A stretch of DNA of 64,000 nucleotides from Leptospira biflexa serovar Patoc strain 'Patoc 1 (Paris)' (lineage in GTDB: Bacteria; Spirochaetota; Leptospiria; Leptospirales; Leptospiraceae), in NCBI RefSeq assembly GCF_000017685.1, contig NC_010602.1, positions 1,054,001-1,118,000 of the forward strand, in the 5' to 3' direction. The stretch's first letter is position 1. Each line of letters starts with the position of its first letter. Shown in pieces: positions 1 to 9,790 of this stretch. The notes below the pieces were generated by a model, which saw nothing but the letters and a program-made list of their open reading frames with translations, was not told the DNA's origin and ran no database searches. The translations under genes were made by a program, and so were the position numbers.

Positions 1-404
1 CTAGCACTAGCTCCAACGACCACACCTTGGGGGATCCCAAAGTATTGGGCTGTGATGGTACCAATCCCACCAAGGAATGCGGTAAAAAAATAAAATTTAA
101 GAAAGGCTCGTTCACCCCAAACTTCTGCCAGTTCCGACCCAAACATCCAAAGGCTTAACATATTGAAGAGGATGTGTAAAAAACTTCCGTGTAAAAAAGC
201 ATAACTCACAAGTTGCCAGACCCAACCTCGGAACACGAGTTCTGGAGAGAGTCCCAAATAGAGTTCCACCAGAGGTGAGTGGAAGGTAAGTTTGATCACC
301 AATTGGAGGATAAAGAAGATGACATTGATGAAAATGAGAGTGCGGACAACAGGGACCATGGGAGGTCCAAATCGAAGTTCATATCCTGGGGTACGAGAGG
401 CCAT
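1..404 (-). CDS. Rhomboid-family intramembrane serine protease (N-terminal part; runs off the window)
   Basis: The reading frame begins with ATG at 404 and leaves the window at base 1, so only about 134 residues are seen. A short cytoplasmic N-terminus is followed by a first hydrophobic helix (about 20-38), a loop with a WQLVSYAFLHGSFLHILFNM segment typical of rhomboid transmembrane helix 2 (paired His/Asn), two further helices, and the last visible residues GASAS, the position of the rhomboid GxSx catalytic serine. Rhomboids cleave membrane proteins within the bilayer. The histidine of the Ser-His dyad would lie beyond the window. It is divergent from the MBL hydrolase at 424. The family is secure; the substrate is unknown. 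Confidence 0.85.
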   Translation of the reverse strand, partial: MASRTPGYELRFGPPMVPVVRTLIFINVIFFILQLVIKLTFHSPLVELYLGLSPELVFRGWVWQLVSYAFLHGSFLHILFNMLSLWMFGSELAEVWGERAFLKFYFFTAFLGGIGTITAQYFGIPQGVVVGASA

Positions 405-423
405 AAATTCAAGGTCGTAAATC

Positions 424-1416
424 TTGAGTGACAAGGAAAGTCGATTTCCTAGCATCGAGGAAGTGATTGTGCAACTCTACGGAGTCCGCGGTTCCATTGC
501 GAGCCCCCTCCGAAACCAAGACTACCGCAAAAAGATAATCGAGATTCTAGACCTCTACAAACAATCTGGGGCTGAAGGGTCAGCGGATGAATTTTGGCAA
601 AATCTCCCGTACCATTTGAAATTTGTCACAGGATCTGACACAACCTGTGTTTCTGTCACAGATGATGATGGGGAAACCTATGTTTTGGACATGGGGACAG
701 GTCTTCGTAATTTAGGGGATGAACTTGTTTCCGAATACTTCACGAACCAATTGAAAAAAACCATTTCGTTTTTCATCACTCATACCCATTGGGACCACAT
801 CCAAGGCCTACCTTTTTTTAAACCCATTTATTTTCCAGACTTCCATTTGCATTTTTATTCTCCCTATTCTGATTTAGAAAAACGATTACATACCCAACAA
901 GAACCAGAATTTTTCCCCGTTCCTCTGGATGGAACGGGTTCCGCAAAAGAGTTCAAATTGTTTTTCCCAGGGGATGTTTTGGAATTTCCTTCGGGACTCA
1001 AAGTGGAATGTTACCCTCTCAAACACCCAGGTGGATCCTTTGCGTATAAATTCACAAACCGAGCCGGGAAAATTTTTATTTTTGCAACCGATGCCGAATT
1101 TACGGGAGCAGATATGGATCTCATCCACGACTGTATGCCTTTTTTTGCTGACGCCGATTTACTCATACTCGACACCCAATATACGCTCGATGAATCTTTT
1201 TCTAAATTTGATTGGGGGCATACAGCATATACCATGTCTGTGAATTGTGCCTCAGCTTGGCGTGTGAAAAACTTGGTGCTTACTCATCACGAACCAAGTT
1301 ACTCTGACGAAAAAATTTATGAAATATATGAAAGTGCCAAATTGCACAAACAGCAATTAGGCGAAAAGAAATTAAAAATTCATTTAGCAAGAGAAGGACT
1401 AAGGTTCCACCTATAA
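424..1416 (+). CDS. MBL-fold metal-dependent hydrolase
   Basis: Metallo-beta-lactamase-fold protein of up to 330 residues. The zinc motif HTHWDH is at about residues 120-125, an aspartate ligand in FATDAEF at about 222, and a late histidine in LTHHEP at about 289. The N-terminal YGVRGSI motif is seen in RNase Z/phosphodiesterase-like MBL proteins of bacteria. Substrate unknown; a cyclic-nucleotide or phosphodiester substrate is possible but not shown. The start is uncertain: TTG at 424 has AAGG nine bases upstream, while GTG at 469 has GAGG eight bases upstream and would begin just before QLYGVRGS. Its TAA stop overlaps the ATG of the downstream penicillin-binding protein by one base, which implies translational coupling. 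Confidence 0.85.
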   Translation: MSDKESRFPSIEEVIVQLYGVRGSIASPLRNQDYRKKIIEILDLYKQSGAEGSADEFWQNLPYHLKFVTGSDTTCVSVTDDDGETYVLDMGTGLRNLGDELVSEYFTNQLKKTISFFITHTHWDHIQGLPFFKPIYFPDFHLHFYSPYSDLEKRLHTQQEPEFFPVPLDGTGSAKEFKLFFPGDVLEFPSGLKVECYPLKHPGGSFAYKFTNRAGKIFIFATDAEFTGADMDLIHDCMPFFADADLLILDTQYTLDESFSKFDWGHTAYTMSVNCASAWRVKNLVLTHHEPSYSDEKIYEIYESAKLHKQQLGEKKLKIHLAREGLRFHL

Positions 1417-3839
1417 TGACTATGAACAAAGAAAAAACACTACGTATCACCATCACAACATTCTTTAGTATTGCCTTATTTGGTGGACTTTTTTTTGGAT
1501 ACATCCTTTCCGAAGTGAACAAAGGAAAAGAACTTCAAAAGCTTGCATCCTATCAGCCCACAACACCAACAAAACTTTATGATACCAATGGAATCCTAGT
1601 TGCGGAACTTTACCGTCACAAACAAGAATTATTAAAATACAGTGACATCCCTCCACATGTGATCCATGCCTTTTTATCAGTTGAGGATGATAACTTTTTT
1701 AACCACTTTGGAATTGATTTTTTGGCAATTGTACGCGCTGCGATTAAAAATATATTCGCAGGACGGATCGTCCAAGGTGGATCCACATTAACCCAACAGT
1801 TAGCAAAAACCATTCTGCAACAAAGGAAAAAAACCTTTGGACGTAAATTCTTAGAAGCGCTTCTCACTCTGCAAATTGAACAAGAATATACCAAAGAAGA
1901 AATTTTGGAAATTTACTTTAACCTCATTTATTTGGGACATGGAACCACTGGTTTGTCTTCTGCGGCTAATGTTTATTTCCAAAAAGATGTCAGGGACCTA
2001 AGCATTGCAGAAGCAGCAATGCTTGCCCGTTTGCCGAAAGCCCCTGTAACCTATTCTCCTTTTAAAAATCCCAAAGAAGCCAAACAAGCGCATATGGTAG
2101 TGCTTGGACTTATGGCAAAGAATGGATTCATCCCTAAAGACCAAGTGCAAAAGATCCATGATGATTTTTGGGATCGTTATTGGCCTGTTGTCATCACACA
2201 ATCTCCGTCTCGTTCCACTTGGGGTGCCAAACTCAATAGAGCTCCTTATTTTACAGAGTGGGTGCGCCAAATCCTAGAAAAGGAATTGGGCGAAGAAGCG
2301 TTGTACACAGGTGGTTTACGAGTGTATACCACTCTAGATGTGAGAAAACAAGAAATTTCAGAAGAAGAACTTCGAAAAGGCCTAATCGAACAAGATAAAT
2401 ATGCTTTTGGAGCAAACTTTCGTTATGCGGGACGGGCGGATCGAGGCCTCGTTTCTTTATACAATTTGTTTAGTTCTATTTTCCCTGTGGGTGTGCCGTA
2501 TGTGACAAGCCTTGATGACAGGCAAGTTTTCCGTTTGCATTTGGAAAAAGAAATGGCACCCGCTCTCGAACTATTAACAGACTTTGTGCCTTCGGAAAAC
2601 GAAAGTGCGGCTGTTAAAGAATTCCAAAGGTCGTCTCTTGTGTTTTCCTCCAACTTACACGTAGAAGGTGCAGTGATTACCATTGACCACCAAACAGGAT
2701 ACATCCAAACCATGGTAGGAGGATCTCGATTTTCTCCTAAAAACCAATTCAACCGCGCCATGCAAGCAAGACGCCAAACCGGTTCCGCTTTCAAACCGTT
2801 TGTGTATGCAGCGGCCATCCAAAACAGGGCCGTTGGTTCGGGAACGGGGATTATGGATGCTCCACTCACAACGATTACAGAAGAAGGGGAGGGATATTCT
2901 CCTCAAGATATCTCCGGCGACTTCCGTGGGATGGTACCTTTATCGCGTGCCTTATCTTTATCACTCAATATTGTTTCAGTGCAAGTTCTCATGAGAACTG
3001 GGACGGACTCCGTCATTGATTTTGCTTCAAAAGTCACCAAAACAAATAAATCTCGTTTCCCAACGGGACCTGCCCTGGCACTTGGTGTGGCAGAACTCAC
3101 TCCTTATGAAATGGCACTTGGGTATTCGATTCTTGCCAACAAAGGAAAGGATGTGATTCCATTTAGCGTTCGTTATGTATTAAACCAAAGTGGAACGGTG
3201 GTTTATAATAAGGAAAAAGAGGTCCAAGAAACTTTGGCTGAAGAAGCAAAAAACGGGACCATTCAAATCATTCCCGAAGCCACAGCATATATCATAAAAC
3301 AAATGTTAATTGGTGTGGCTATGGGGGGAACTCCCACCCAAGCTTTACGTGCAGCGGACAAGGGGAATTACAAAGGGGAATCAGGTGGTAAAACAGGATC
3401 CACTTCTTCCTATACCAATGTTTGGTATGCTGGTTTTGACCCGAAATACACTTCTATCGTATGGATGGGATTTGATAAATCGTCTCTATCCTTAGGAAAA
3501 GGTGTGACCGCTGCGGGAGTTGCCGCTCCGATTTGGGGTAAGATGTATTCTCGGTTTTATAATGAAGGACCTTACCCAAGTTTTTATCCCAATGGAAAAT
3601 CGGAAGAGATCCCAGCAGATGTGGTCAAAGGCGCAACCTGTGCCTTCAACGGACTGTCTCCTGGACCCAATTGCCCTCTCACGGGAAATTTATTCCTAAA
3701 ACCCATTACCATTGCTGGTCGGACTTTGGCCGTTCCTGGGGGAAGGCAGTGTGATGGAGACAGGGACCATTACCGCTCTATGGACTTAAATGATTTCTTG
3801 CAGAGAGAGTTGGAAATTTCCGACGACGAGCTCAAATAA
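1416..3839 (+). CDS. Class A penicillin-binding protein (PBP1A-type transglycosylase/transpeptidase)
   Basis: An 807-residue bifunctional murein synthase anchored by one N-terminal transmembrane segment (about 12-30). The GT51 glycosyltransferase domain shows the catalytic [12 protein letters not shown] motif at about 90 and [12 protein letters not shown] at about 125. The transpeptidase domain carries the three active-site motifs: SxxK as SAFK at about 457, SxN as SLN at about 515, and KTG as GKTGST at about 658. It polymerises and cross-links peptidoglycan in the periplasm. Length is normal for the PBP1A family. The C-terminus has a small cysteine-containing extension ([16 protein letters not shown]). 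Translationally coupled to the preceding MBL gene. It could be called mrcA/ponA; family assignment is certain. Confidence 0.95.
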   Translation: MTMNKEKTLRITITTFFSIALFGGLFFGYILSEVNKGKELQKLASYQPTTPTKLYDTNGILVAELYRHKQELLKYSDIPPHVIHAFLSVEDDNFFNHFGIDFLAIVRAAIKNIFAGRIVQGGSTLTQQLAKTILQQRKKTFGRKFLEALLTLQIEQEYTKEEILEIYFNLIYLGHGTTGLSSAANVYFQKDVRDLSIAEAAMLARLPKAPVTYSPFKNPKEAKQAHMVVLGLMAKNGFIPKDQVQKIHDDFWDRYWPVVITQSPSRSTWGAKLNRAPYFTEWVRQILEKELGEEALYTGGLRVYTTLDVRKQEISEEELRKGLIEQDKYAFGANFRYAGRADRGLVSLYNLFSSIFPVGVPYVTSLDDRQVFRLHLEKEMAPALELLTDFVPSENESAAVKEFQRSSLVFSSNLHVEGAVITIDHQTGYIQTMVGGSRFSPKNQFNRAMQARRQTGSAFKPFVYAAAIQNRAVGSGTGIMDAPLTTITEEGEGYSPQDISGDFRGMVPLSRALSLSLNIVSVQVLMRTGTDSVIDFASKVTKTNKSRFPTGPALALGVAELTPYEMALGYSILANKGKDVIPFSVRYVLNQSGTVVYNKEKEVQETLAEEAKNGTIQIIPEATAYIIKQMLIGVAMGGTPTQALRAADKGNYKGESGGKTGSTSSYTNVWYAGFDPKYTSIVWMGFDKSSLSLGKGVTAAGVAAPIWGKMYSRFYNEGPYPSFYPNGKSEEIPADVVKGATCAFNGLSPGPNCPLTGNLFLKPITIAGRTLAVPGGRQCDGDRDHYRSMDLNDFLQRELEISDDELK

Positions 3840-4047
3840 ATTCGACCCAAAATCAAACGAGGATTGGAGTGAATCGCCTCCTCCCATCCCCGGTGCAAAT
3901 CGGCATCTCATTCCCCATCTCTCACGGATGGGAACCAATTCCTTCGAAACAAGTCATTCTGTGTAAATTTTAAGCATTTTTCTCAACCCAAGGGGCCATT
4001 CCCATTCGAGGATCGCCATTCTCTGGGGTTTTAAGCCCAATATGCTT

Positions 4048-4064
4048 TTGGCACGATAGTTGCA
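4048..4064 (+). promoter_or_regulatory. Sigma-54 (RpoN) -24/-12 promoter
   Basis: The bases TTGGCACG-ATAG-TTGCA match the sigma-54 consensus (YTGGCACG-N4-TTGCW), with GG and GC exactly ten bases apart. The expected start of transcription is near 4075, about 23 bases before the ATG at 4098, which has a GGAGG ribosome site. The 258-base gap 3840-4097 otherwise holds nothing I recognise apart from room for an upstream activator site. Confidence 0.85.
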
Positions 4065-4097
4065 TCTATTCTACTGAACGGTTCGTTCGGAGGGAAT

Positions 4098-4538
4098 ATG
4101 AAAAAACTACTCTTAACCATCATCCTTTTGGCTATCAACTTCTCTGTGAAAGCAGGTGAGTCTTCTTATTTAAATGATGATGTTTCTTCCCTCATTGGCC
4201 AGTACGATAACGAAACTTTGGCTGCCATTTCCAATGAACTCGTCAAAATGGCGAACGAAGAGGAAGGAATGGGAGAGTTTGATTTGGCATCCACTCATTA
4301 TGACCGAGCCATCAAAATCCGTGAAGCGATTGGAATGAAAACTCACAAAAGTTTTGCATCCATCCAATACCTAGCAAGCCAAGCTTATTCAAAGGCTGGT
4401 AACTTCTGCGAAGCCTCCCTGTATGCGAAGAAAGCAAGTGATGCATTTCGTGAACACGGAATTGCAAAATTTGAACAAAAAGCAGAATTGGAATCAAAAG
4501 AATTTGCAAAGGCATGTGCTGTGGTTGCCGTTCGATAA
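4098..4538 (+). CDS. Small exported TPR-like protein of unknown function, sigma-54 dependent
   Basis: A 146-residue protein with a Sec signal peptide (MKKLLLTIILLAINFSVKAG, cleavage near residue 19). The mature part is helical and resembles tetratricopeptide repeats: A-x-x-x-Y-D-R-A-I-K-I-R-E-A at about 70-85 and a second helix pair with SQAYSKAGNFCEASLYAKKA at about 97-118. Two cysteines (about 107 and 141) could pair in the periplasm. GGAGG lies six bases before the ATG, and a consensus sigma-54 promoter lies upstream, so expression is probably conditional (nitrogen status or another RpoN stimulus). I cannot name the function. It stands alone, with a minus-strand lipoprotein gene downstream. 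Confidence 0.85.
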   Translation: MKKLLLTIILLAINFSVKAGESSYLNDDVSSLIGQYDNETLAAISNELVKMANEEEGMGEFDLASTHYDRAIKIREAIGMKTHKSFASIQYLASQAYSKAGNFCEASLYAKKASDAFREHGIAKFEQKAELESKEFAKACAVVAVR

Positions 4539-4603
4539 TCCAAAATCCATATTGTTATGATTCTTTCTAGAGATGGTTACCCTTTTTTTGATTCTTCTTC
4601 GAA

Positions 4604-5323
4604 TCAATCCAACTTCACGTGATGATACACGTGGGGTTGGAATTCTTTTTTTCCATACTTCAATTTAGCAATTTCGAATAGTTTCGTTTTTTGATACGCT
4701 AGATCCGATTCCCAAGCAATTCCAAAATTAGCTTCTACGTATCCTGATTCATATTGGAGAGGATATAAGGAATGACCGTCATAATCATACAGTAAGTTGT
4801 GGTGGAATTTTTTTGTTTCATCCAAAGTAAATGTTTCACAAGGAATTCGTTTGGTGAGGTGTTTTGTTTTCTGCTTTGGGGTGAGGGGAACTTGGCATTC
4901 CTTTGTATTCAATTCCTTTGTGGAAAATAAAACCCAATCATTCGATTTTTCAAACTCACCTTTCCCAATGATTTGGCGAAACAAGATATGATCATCATAC
5001 ACCCGCCATTCTCTCCAAACTTTTTTAAATTTTTGATCGGTAAGGATATGGATGGTTTCCGACCAAACCAATTGAAAGGTTTTGGATCCCATGGCAGATT
5101 TTTTTTCCGTAGGTCTCTCATAGTTTCCTAACGGTAACTTCGAATCTCTTGGAAAATCAGATGGAAGTGTTCGAATCCATCCCAGTTTTGGGGTACAAAA
5201 ACAGGAGAGGCAAAAAGACAAAACCAAAAGAAGTAGGGTCGTCTTCTTTTGGTTGTTTGAGGAGTGAGTTTCTCTGATGGAATTTAGTTTAGAACTGGAA
5301 GTAGATAAAATCTTGCCCACCAT
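4604..5323 (-). CDS. Putative lipoprotein of unknown function
   Basis: A protein of about 239 residues with an unusually long polar N-terminus (about 27 residues) before the hydrophobic stretch TLLLLVLSFCLSCFC, which contains possible lipobox cysteines (LSFC, LSC). The mature part is rich in Lys, Trp and Tyr, with no domain I recognise. The start is uncertain: ATG at 5323 (TTG at 5329 is in frame) lies inside the 3' end of the upstream acyltransferase gene, an overlap of about 35 bases, and I see no later start. The tight overlap suggests one transcript with the MBOAT gene and perhaps a role beside the acylated product; that is inference only. Confidence 0.65.
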   Translation of the reverse strand: MVGKILSTSSSKLNSIRETHSSNNQKKTTLLLLVLSFCLSCFCTPKLGWIRTLPSDFPRDSKLPLGNYERPTEKKSAMGSKTFQLVWSETIHILTDQKFKKVWREWRVYDDHILFRQIIGKGEFEKSNDWVLFSTKELNTKECQVPLTPKQKTKHLTKRIPCETFTLDETKKFHHNLLYDYDGHSLYPLQYESGYVEANFGIAWESDLAYQKTKLFEIAKLKYGKKEFQPHVYHHVKLD

Positions 5324-6716
5324 CCCCAAAGATTCCTAAAAGGAGTAAAATCACAACTGATAGAATGGGGAGTAATATATTTTGGAAAGGTTTTAGTTTT
5401 TCATACACAAGAGGTGAGTATTGGAACCAATTGAACATCAACCCCAGTGCTATGAAAGTAGGGAGTTCGTCGACACGAGCGAGAGTATCCCCCGTGTTCC
5501 GAAGGGTCAGTACTCCTTTGAAGATTTCATACGCTACATTTAAGGATTCTGCCCCACGTGCGGCTGCCCGGAAAAATACCCCAGAGAATGTGAAGATAAT
5601 GAAAATCACAATGGTGCGAATGATCCCCGCCAATGGAAAGGTATCAGGGATAAATTTCTTTTTCCCTCGGTGTAAATACAAGGATCGTTCGATCCAAATG
5701 AGTGCTCCCAGGTAGGCCCCCCAAAGGACAAAGGCCCAATTGGCTCCATGCCATAGACCTCCCAGGCACATGGTGATGAATGAATTTAAATTAGATCGAA
5801 AAATGGAACCTTTACTCCCACCTAATGGGATGTAGATGTAGTCTCGTAACCATGAAGATAAGGTGATGTGCCATCGGCTCCAAAGTTCACGGAACGACTG
5901 AGAAAAAAACGGTCCTTGGAAGTTTTCCGGAATTTCATAACCTAATAAATTGGCTGAGCCCCGCGCCATATCCGTATAACCAGAAAAGTCACAATAGACT
6001 TGGATCGCAAAGGCAAGTACGCTAAAAAAAATGGAAAAACTATCATACTTCCCTGGATCCATATACAAAGGAGAGATGATGGGAGCGATGTTTTCTGCAA
6101 TGATCACCTTCTTAAACAATCCACCAATGATGAGAAAAATTCCTTTTTTCATTCGGTCAGGGTCAATCGTTGGGTGGTCAAGTTGCGGTAGGAAATCCTG
6201 AGACCTCATGATCGGCCCTGCAATCAGCTGTGGGAAAAAGAGGATGAATAAAAAGTAATCCACAGTGGACATACGTTTCTCAATGATCCCTCGGTGGATA
6301 TCCACTTGGACGGCAATGATTTGGAAGGTATAAAAACTGATGGCTAGTGGTAAAAAGATACTCCAAGAACCTGAAATCTCTTTAAAACTAGGATACCCAG
6401 TTAAGGAAAACAAAGAATCTGTGATGAAGTAAAAATACTTAAAAAAAGCTAAGTTGAGAACGTTTAAGATGACAATGGTATAAAGGACATTGTCGTGTTT
6501 TTCTCCCTTGTCTTTTTTCCGAAACATCCATTCGCTAAACCCATAGTTGATGAGAATGACGAGAAGGAAGTGGAATAAAAAAGGGAAACTGAAATAGGCA
6601 TAAAAAATAAGGGATGAAACCACAAGAAGGGGTTTTCTTCCCTTCTGTGGAATGTTCCAATAGATCAAATATGTGAGAGCAAATAAAATTAAATACGGAA
6701 TCGAATTGAATAACAT
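5289..6716 (-). CDS. MBOAT-family O-acyltransferase (AlgI-like)
   Basis: A 475-residue polytopic membrane protein with ten or so hydrophobic segments. The motif RELWSRWHITLSSWLRDYIY at about 276-295 and the MBOAT active-site histidine in GGLWHGANWAF at about 323 identify the AlgI/DltB branch, which moves acyl groups across the inner membrane to sugars or other polymers in the envelope. No AlgX/AlgJ-type SGNH partner is visible nearby; the overlapping downstream gene is a small lipoprotein of unknown role. The acceptor cannot be inferred, though surface polysaccharide is the usual target. Transcribed in the same direction as sppA upstream, with a 20-base gap. Confidence 0.92.
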   Translation of the reverse strand: MLFNSIPYLILFALTYLIYWNIPQKGRKPLLVVSSLIFYAYFSFPFLFHFLLVILINYGFSEWMFRKKDKGEKHDNVLYTIVILNVLNLAFFKYFYFITDSLFSLTGYPSFKEISGSWSIFLPLAISFYTFQIIAVQVDIHRGIIEKRMSTVDYFLFILFFPQLIAGPIMRSQDFLPQLDHPTIDPDRMKKGIFLIIGGLFKKVIIAENIAPIISPLYMDPGKYDSFSIFFSVLAFAIQVYCDFSGYTDMARGSANLLGYEIPENFQGPFFSQSFRELWSRWHITLSSWLRDYIYIPLGGSKGSIFRSNLNSFITMCLGGLWHGANWAFVLWGAYLGALIWIERSLYLHRGKKKFIPDTFPLAGIIRTIVIFIIFTFSGVFFRAAARGAESLNVAYEIFKGVLTLRNTGDTLARVDELPTFIALGLMFNWFQYSPLVYEKLKPFQNILLPILSVVILLLLGIFGDGGQDFIYFQF

Positions 6717-6736
6717 GAATTAGGTAACCTTAAAAA

Positions 6737-7735
6737 CTAGATATCCCAGAGATATAAAAACTTCGCGTTCGTTCCTGTTCCTAGAAGTTTATCTGCGATT
6801 CCAAATGAAATTGGGTTCCCTTTCACATCTGTTGCTTGGTAGATATTTTCGACAGGAACTTTCCCTCTTTGGTAAGTCACAATTCGTGGTGAACCTTGTG
6901 GGTTTCCTTCATACTTCGGGTGTTTCATGAGTTCGATTACAAAATTATCAAAGTATCCGATAAAATCGATCATCCCTTCTTTTTGCGCTTGTTCTGCCGT
7001 AAAGATCCTTCCATCACAAATTTCCTTGAGTCTTGCTTCGGAAACTTTGGGGCGACCTTTTTTGACCACTTCAAAAAATCGGGAATACAAACTATCAATG
7101 ATGGATTGTAAAATTTTTCTTTGTTCCGCAGTCATTTCCGTTGTCGGTGAACCAAGTGCTTTGTTTGGACCAGAAGTAAAGGATTGGTCTTTGATTCCAA
7201 TTTTATCCAATCCTTCTTTGACATTGATCCCAGACATGATGACTCCCACCGATCCTGTAACAGTCGTTGGGTGAGCACCGATCGAATCCGTCGCCATGGC
7301 GATGTAATAAGCACCACTGGCAGCCGTGTCCATAAAACCTGCAAAAACAGGGATCCCTTTTCTTTCTTTGAATTTTTTGATCTCTTGGTAAATGATATCG
7401 CTCGCAGTGACCGTTCCGCCAGGTGAGTTGATTTTTAAAATCACACCTTTGACATCAGGGTCCCGTTCGGCACGTTTCAAAGATTCTTTCACTCGGACGA
7501 CCATGGAATCGGAAGAGGGGCCAAAAAAGGCTTCTTTTCCTTCGTCAGAAATCATCCCTTCGATGGAGATAATTACGATTTTTTCTTGATCCTTTCCTGC
7601 GATGAGTTTCTCTTCGAATTCAGACTTTGCGGTTGGAGGGAAAAGATTCATACTATTCCCAATGACACATGATTCTGTAAAAAGAACCGAAAGAAGAACG
7701 ACGGAACGGATAAGACCAAACTTTCTTAAAGGCAT
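6737..7735 (-). CDS. sppA: Signal peptide peptidase SppA (S49 family), lipoprotein form
   Basis: A 332-residue short-form SppA. The chosen ATG at 7735 has AAAGG upstream and begins a clean signal peptide (MPLRKFGLIRSVVLLSVLFT) ending in the lipobox-like TESC; a longer reading to 7837 would destroy it. The serine nucleophile is in TAASGAYYIAMA (about 140) and the general-base lysine in SGPNKALGS (about 192), the 52-residue spacing of the Ser-Lys dyad in bacterial 36-kDa SppA. It degrades cleaved signal peptides or membrane peptides. Divergent from galM-like gene 7791. The lipid anchor rather than a transmembrane N-terminus is the only odd feature. Confidence 0.92.
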   Translation of the reverse strand: MPLRKFGLIRSVVLLSVLFTESCVIGNSMNLFPPTAKSEFEEKLIAGKDQEKIVIISIEGMISDEGKEAFFGPSSDSMVVRVKESLKRAERDPDVKGVILKINSPGGTVTASDIIYQEIKKFKERKGIPVFAGFMDTAASGAYYIAMATDSIGAHPTTVTGSVGVIMSGINVKEGLDKIGIKDQSFTSGPNKALGSPTTEMTAEQRKILQSIIDSLYSRFFEVVKKGRPKVSEARLKEICDGRIFTAEQAQKEGMIDFIGYFDNFVIELMKHPKYEGNPQGSPRIVTYQRGKVPVENIYQATDVKGNPISFGIADKLLGTGTNAKFLYLWDI

Positions 7736-7790
7736 ACAAACCTTTCTAAGATGGCAAACTCTGACTTCAATCATTTTTGGGAGATAAATC

Positions 7791-8687
7791 TTGCACCAAC
7801 TGAAAACTAAATTCTCAAGGTTTGAGACAGAACCCACAGGCGGTGGGCAATGGTTGCATTTGTCCCTCCTTTCCCCTGTTGACGGGTCCAGTGTCTCCGT
7901 TGTGGCAGGGCATAAACCACCCGATCCCTTTTTTGCTTCTGGTTCGTTTTTGATGTTCCCTTGGGTGAACCGTTTGGAGCCGAATCCATGGGCACGGGAG
8001 CCGTTTTACCCGAGCACGCATTGGCTGACAGACGGGAACGGGATCCCACTCCACGGTTTATTCCACAATTTGCCAAGGACTGTCTCCGAGGAGAAACAAG
8101 GGGAGAATGAGTCATTCGTGAGTTTTTCGATGGAGATTCCAAAAGCCTGGGAAGGGACCTTACTTTCCAAAATTGAAGTCAAAGAAACATACCAACTTTT
8201 CCCATCCGAACTCAAAATCATCTATGAACTTGGGAATACTTCCGACGTCGAATTCCCTTTTGCTTTAGGGATCCATCCTTACTTTCGTTGGAACGAGGAG
8301 GAAAGTATTGATGATTTATTTCTCATAGGATCTGGTTTTCACCAAATCAAACTAGGAGATTATCTTTTGCCAGAACGTGTGTTAGATGACGAATTATTGC
8401 TCCATGGAGAAATTCCACTCATGGGAAAAAATTTGGATGATCTCTATGTTTCCAAAGGAAATGAAATTCCCTACATTGGCCTCTTTTCGATGAACAAAAA
8501 AGAAAAACTACTGATCTCCGGTGGCAATTTTTACCAAGTGTACACCCCACAAGACCGTCGGTCCATCGCGATTGAACCGATGACAAGTACTGGGAATTTT
8601 TTACACTTCCCTGGTGCTAATCCTAATATGATCGCTCCGCATTCTGTCAAAAGAATTCAATTTTCGATTCGGTTGGATCAATTCTAA
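7791..8687 (+). CDS. Aldose 1-epimerase family protein (YeaD/GalM-like)
   Basis: A 298-residue galactose-mutarotase-fold protein. It shows the substrate arginine in FPWVNRLEPNPW at about 63, the catalytic histidine in GIHPYFRW at about 161, and the catalytic glutamate in AIEPMTS at about 264, all in the order expected for hexose-6-phosphate/aldose epimerases. It interconverts the alpha and beta anomers of a sugar or sugar phosphate in the cytoplasm. The start is a TTG with GGGAG seven bases upstream. It is divergent from sppA; promoters for both must sit within about 55 bases. No sugar pathway genes adjoin it, so the substrate is open. Confidence 0.85.
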   Translation: MHQLKTKFSRFETEPTGGGQWLHLSLLSPVDGSSVSVVAGHKPPDPFFASGSFLMFPWVNRLEPNPWAREPFYPSTHWLTDGNGIPLHGLFHNLPRTVSEEKQGENESFVSFSMEIPKAWEGTLLSKIEVKETYQLFPSELKIIYELGNTSDVEFPFALGIHPYFRWNEEESIDDLFLIGSGFHQIKLGDYLLPERVLDDELLLHGEIPLMGKNLDDLYVSKGNEIPYIGLFSMNKKEKLLISGGNFYQVYTPQDRRSIAIEPMTSTGNFLHFPGANPNMIAPHSVKRIQFSIRLDQF

Positions 8688-8747
8688 AAAAAATCCATCT
8701 CTTTATCGAACAGACTGTCTAACAAAAAAAAAGAGGATAGTCCCCCA

Positions 8748-8957
8748 ATGTCAGATGCCCTAGTGAATACTTGTAAACAAATTAGTAAAAACCTTTTGGA
8801 GATCAAATATTTCGCTGAGAAAAAAAACACGAGTCGAACTTCTGTTTACCGAGCCTTACAAGACCAAAAGATCAATGAGGTTGTCATCGGTAAAAATTCA
8901 CGATTTGTTATTTTAGATGATGCGGCGAAAAAGTGGAAACCTGGTAGACAGTCCTAA
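8748..8957 (+). CDS. Small helix-turn-helix protein (excisionase/MerR-like)
   Basis: A 69-residue protein with ribosome site GAGGA before the ATG. The sequence EIKYFAEKKNTSRTSVYRALQD reads as a winged-HTH DNA-binding helix pair, followed by IGKNSRFVILDDAAKKW, the wing and 'write-through' pattern of the excisionase-type HTH_17 family. It is basic and probably binds DNA as a small regulator. No integrase, phage or plasmid genes are nearby, so a mobile-element excisionase role is unlikely here. Its last 50 bases overlap the 3' end of the convergent gene 8908-9756. Function is otherwise unknown. Confidence 0.7.
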   Translation: MSDALVNTCKQISKNLLEIKYFAEKKNTSRTSVYRALQDQKINEVVIGKNSRFVILDDAAKKWKPGRQS

Positions 8958-9756
8958 ACTGAAGTTCTTCTGCGTTCAGATTGGTTAATACCCAATCTGA
9001 ATTTTGTAGTGGAGTTGTTTGGTTCCAGATTTCGATGGGAATGAGTTCTCGAATGGAATTTGGAACCAATGGTCTAAGTCCAAAATACTCTAACAAGTAT
9101 TCGTCGCTAGTAGTCTCGAGTAGGTATCCTAAAAAACTATCGTACACTCTACCGAAACTTTTGTCCATGTGACTGTCTCTTGTTTTGATGTAACACTCAG
9201 CAAGTTTCGGAAACGGGGCTTTGAATTTTTTGAGTGAGAAGCGGTATTGGATGGCCTTTAGGTATCCTATCCGAAATAAAATTTGTGATTCCCCTGAATG
9301 GAATTGAATGTGCCGAAACCCTGTTGGGTTTTGAATTCCCGACATTTCCATCCTTGTTTGCACTATTTCCAAATTCCCTAAGTACAATTTCACAGGTTCT
9401 TTCCACCACCTCGTGATGGTTTTCAAAATACTTGGATTTTGGATCGGCCTAGTTCCAATGCCTAATTTTTCCCGTAAAATATTTGTTAGGTGATTTAACT
9501 TCTGTTTTGTAAACCATGTTGGGAAGAGATAGTATGTGATCGATTCTAAGAAAGTTAAGTTTTGGAATAAAACAAACGAGAACGAAGAATGAGAGAGTGG
9601 TTCTGGTTTTGTTTTCCAATCGAATACTTGGAAGGGATTCCAAAAAGGGAATCCAAATTCTTCCCATTCCAATACCATTTGTTGTAATTTTGTTTCCTGG
9701 ATAGGGAGATGTTCTAAGGAAACAGTGAGTTCGTAAGTTTTTTGGAATTTCCGCAT
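8908..9756 (-). CDS. Hypothetical protein
   Basis: A protein of about 282 residues without signal peptide or membrane segments, rich in Phe, Trp and Tyr. I recognise no domain. ATG at 9756 is chosen; a TTG twelve bases further up (9768) is possible, and neither has a good ribosome site. The gene is divergent from the LOG-family gene with 34 bases between starts, and its 3' end overlaps the convergent small HTH gene by 50 bases. Long open frame and ordinary codon use argue that it is real. Confidence 0.7.
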   Translation of the reverse strand: MRKFQKTYELTVSLEHLPIQETKLQQMVLEWEEFGFPFWNPFQVFDWKTKPEPLSHSSFSFVLFQNLTFLESITYYLFPTWFTKQKLNHLTNILREKLGIGTRPIQNPSILKTITRWWKEPVKLYLGNLEIVQTRMEMSGIQNPTGFRHIQFHSGESQILFRIGYLKAIQYRFSLKKFKAPFPKLAECYIKTRDSHMDKSFGRVYDSFLGYLLETTSDEYLLEYFGLRPLVPNSIRELIPIEIWNQTTPLQNSDWVLTNLNAEELQFRTVYQVSTFSPHHLK

Positions 9757-9790
9757 TTTTAGTACCAATCGGTCGATCTATGATAACAAG

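Noticed and set aside
2423..2869. Long antisense frames within the penicillin-binding protein gene and similar ones in rho, lpdA and sucA
   Set aside because: They are the usual shadow frames of strongly coding DNA, with no ribosome sites and no plausible protein features.
7735..7837. Extension of sppA upstream to a start at 7837
   Set aside because: It would add a polar, cysteine-containing leader before a proper lipoprotein signal peptide and would overlap the start of the divergent epimerase gene.
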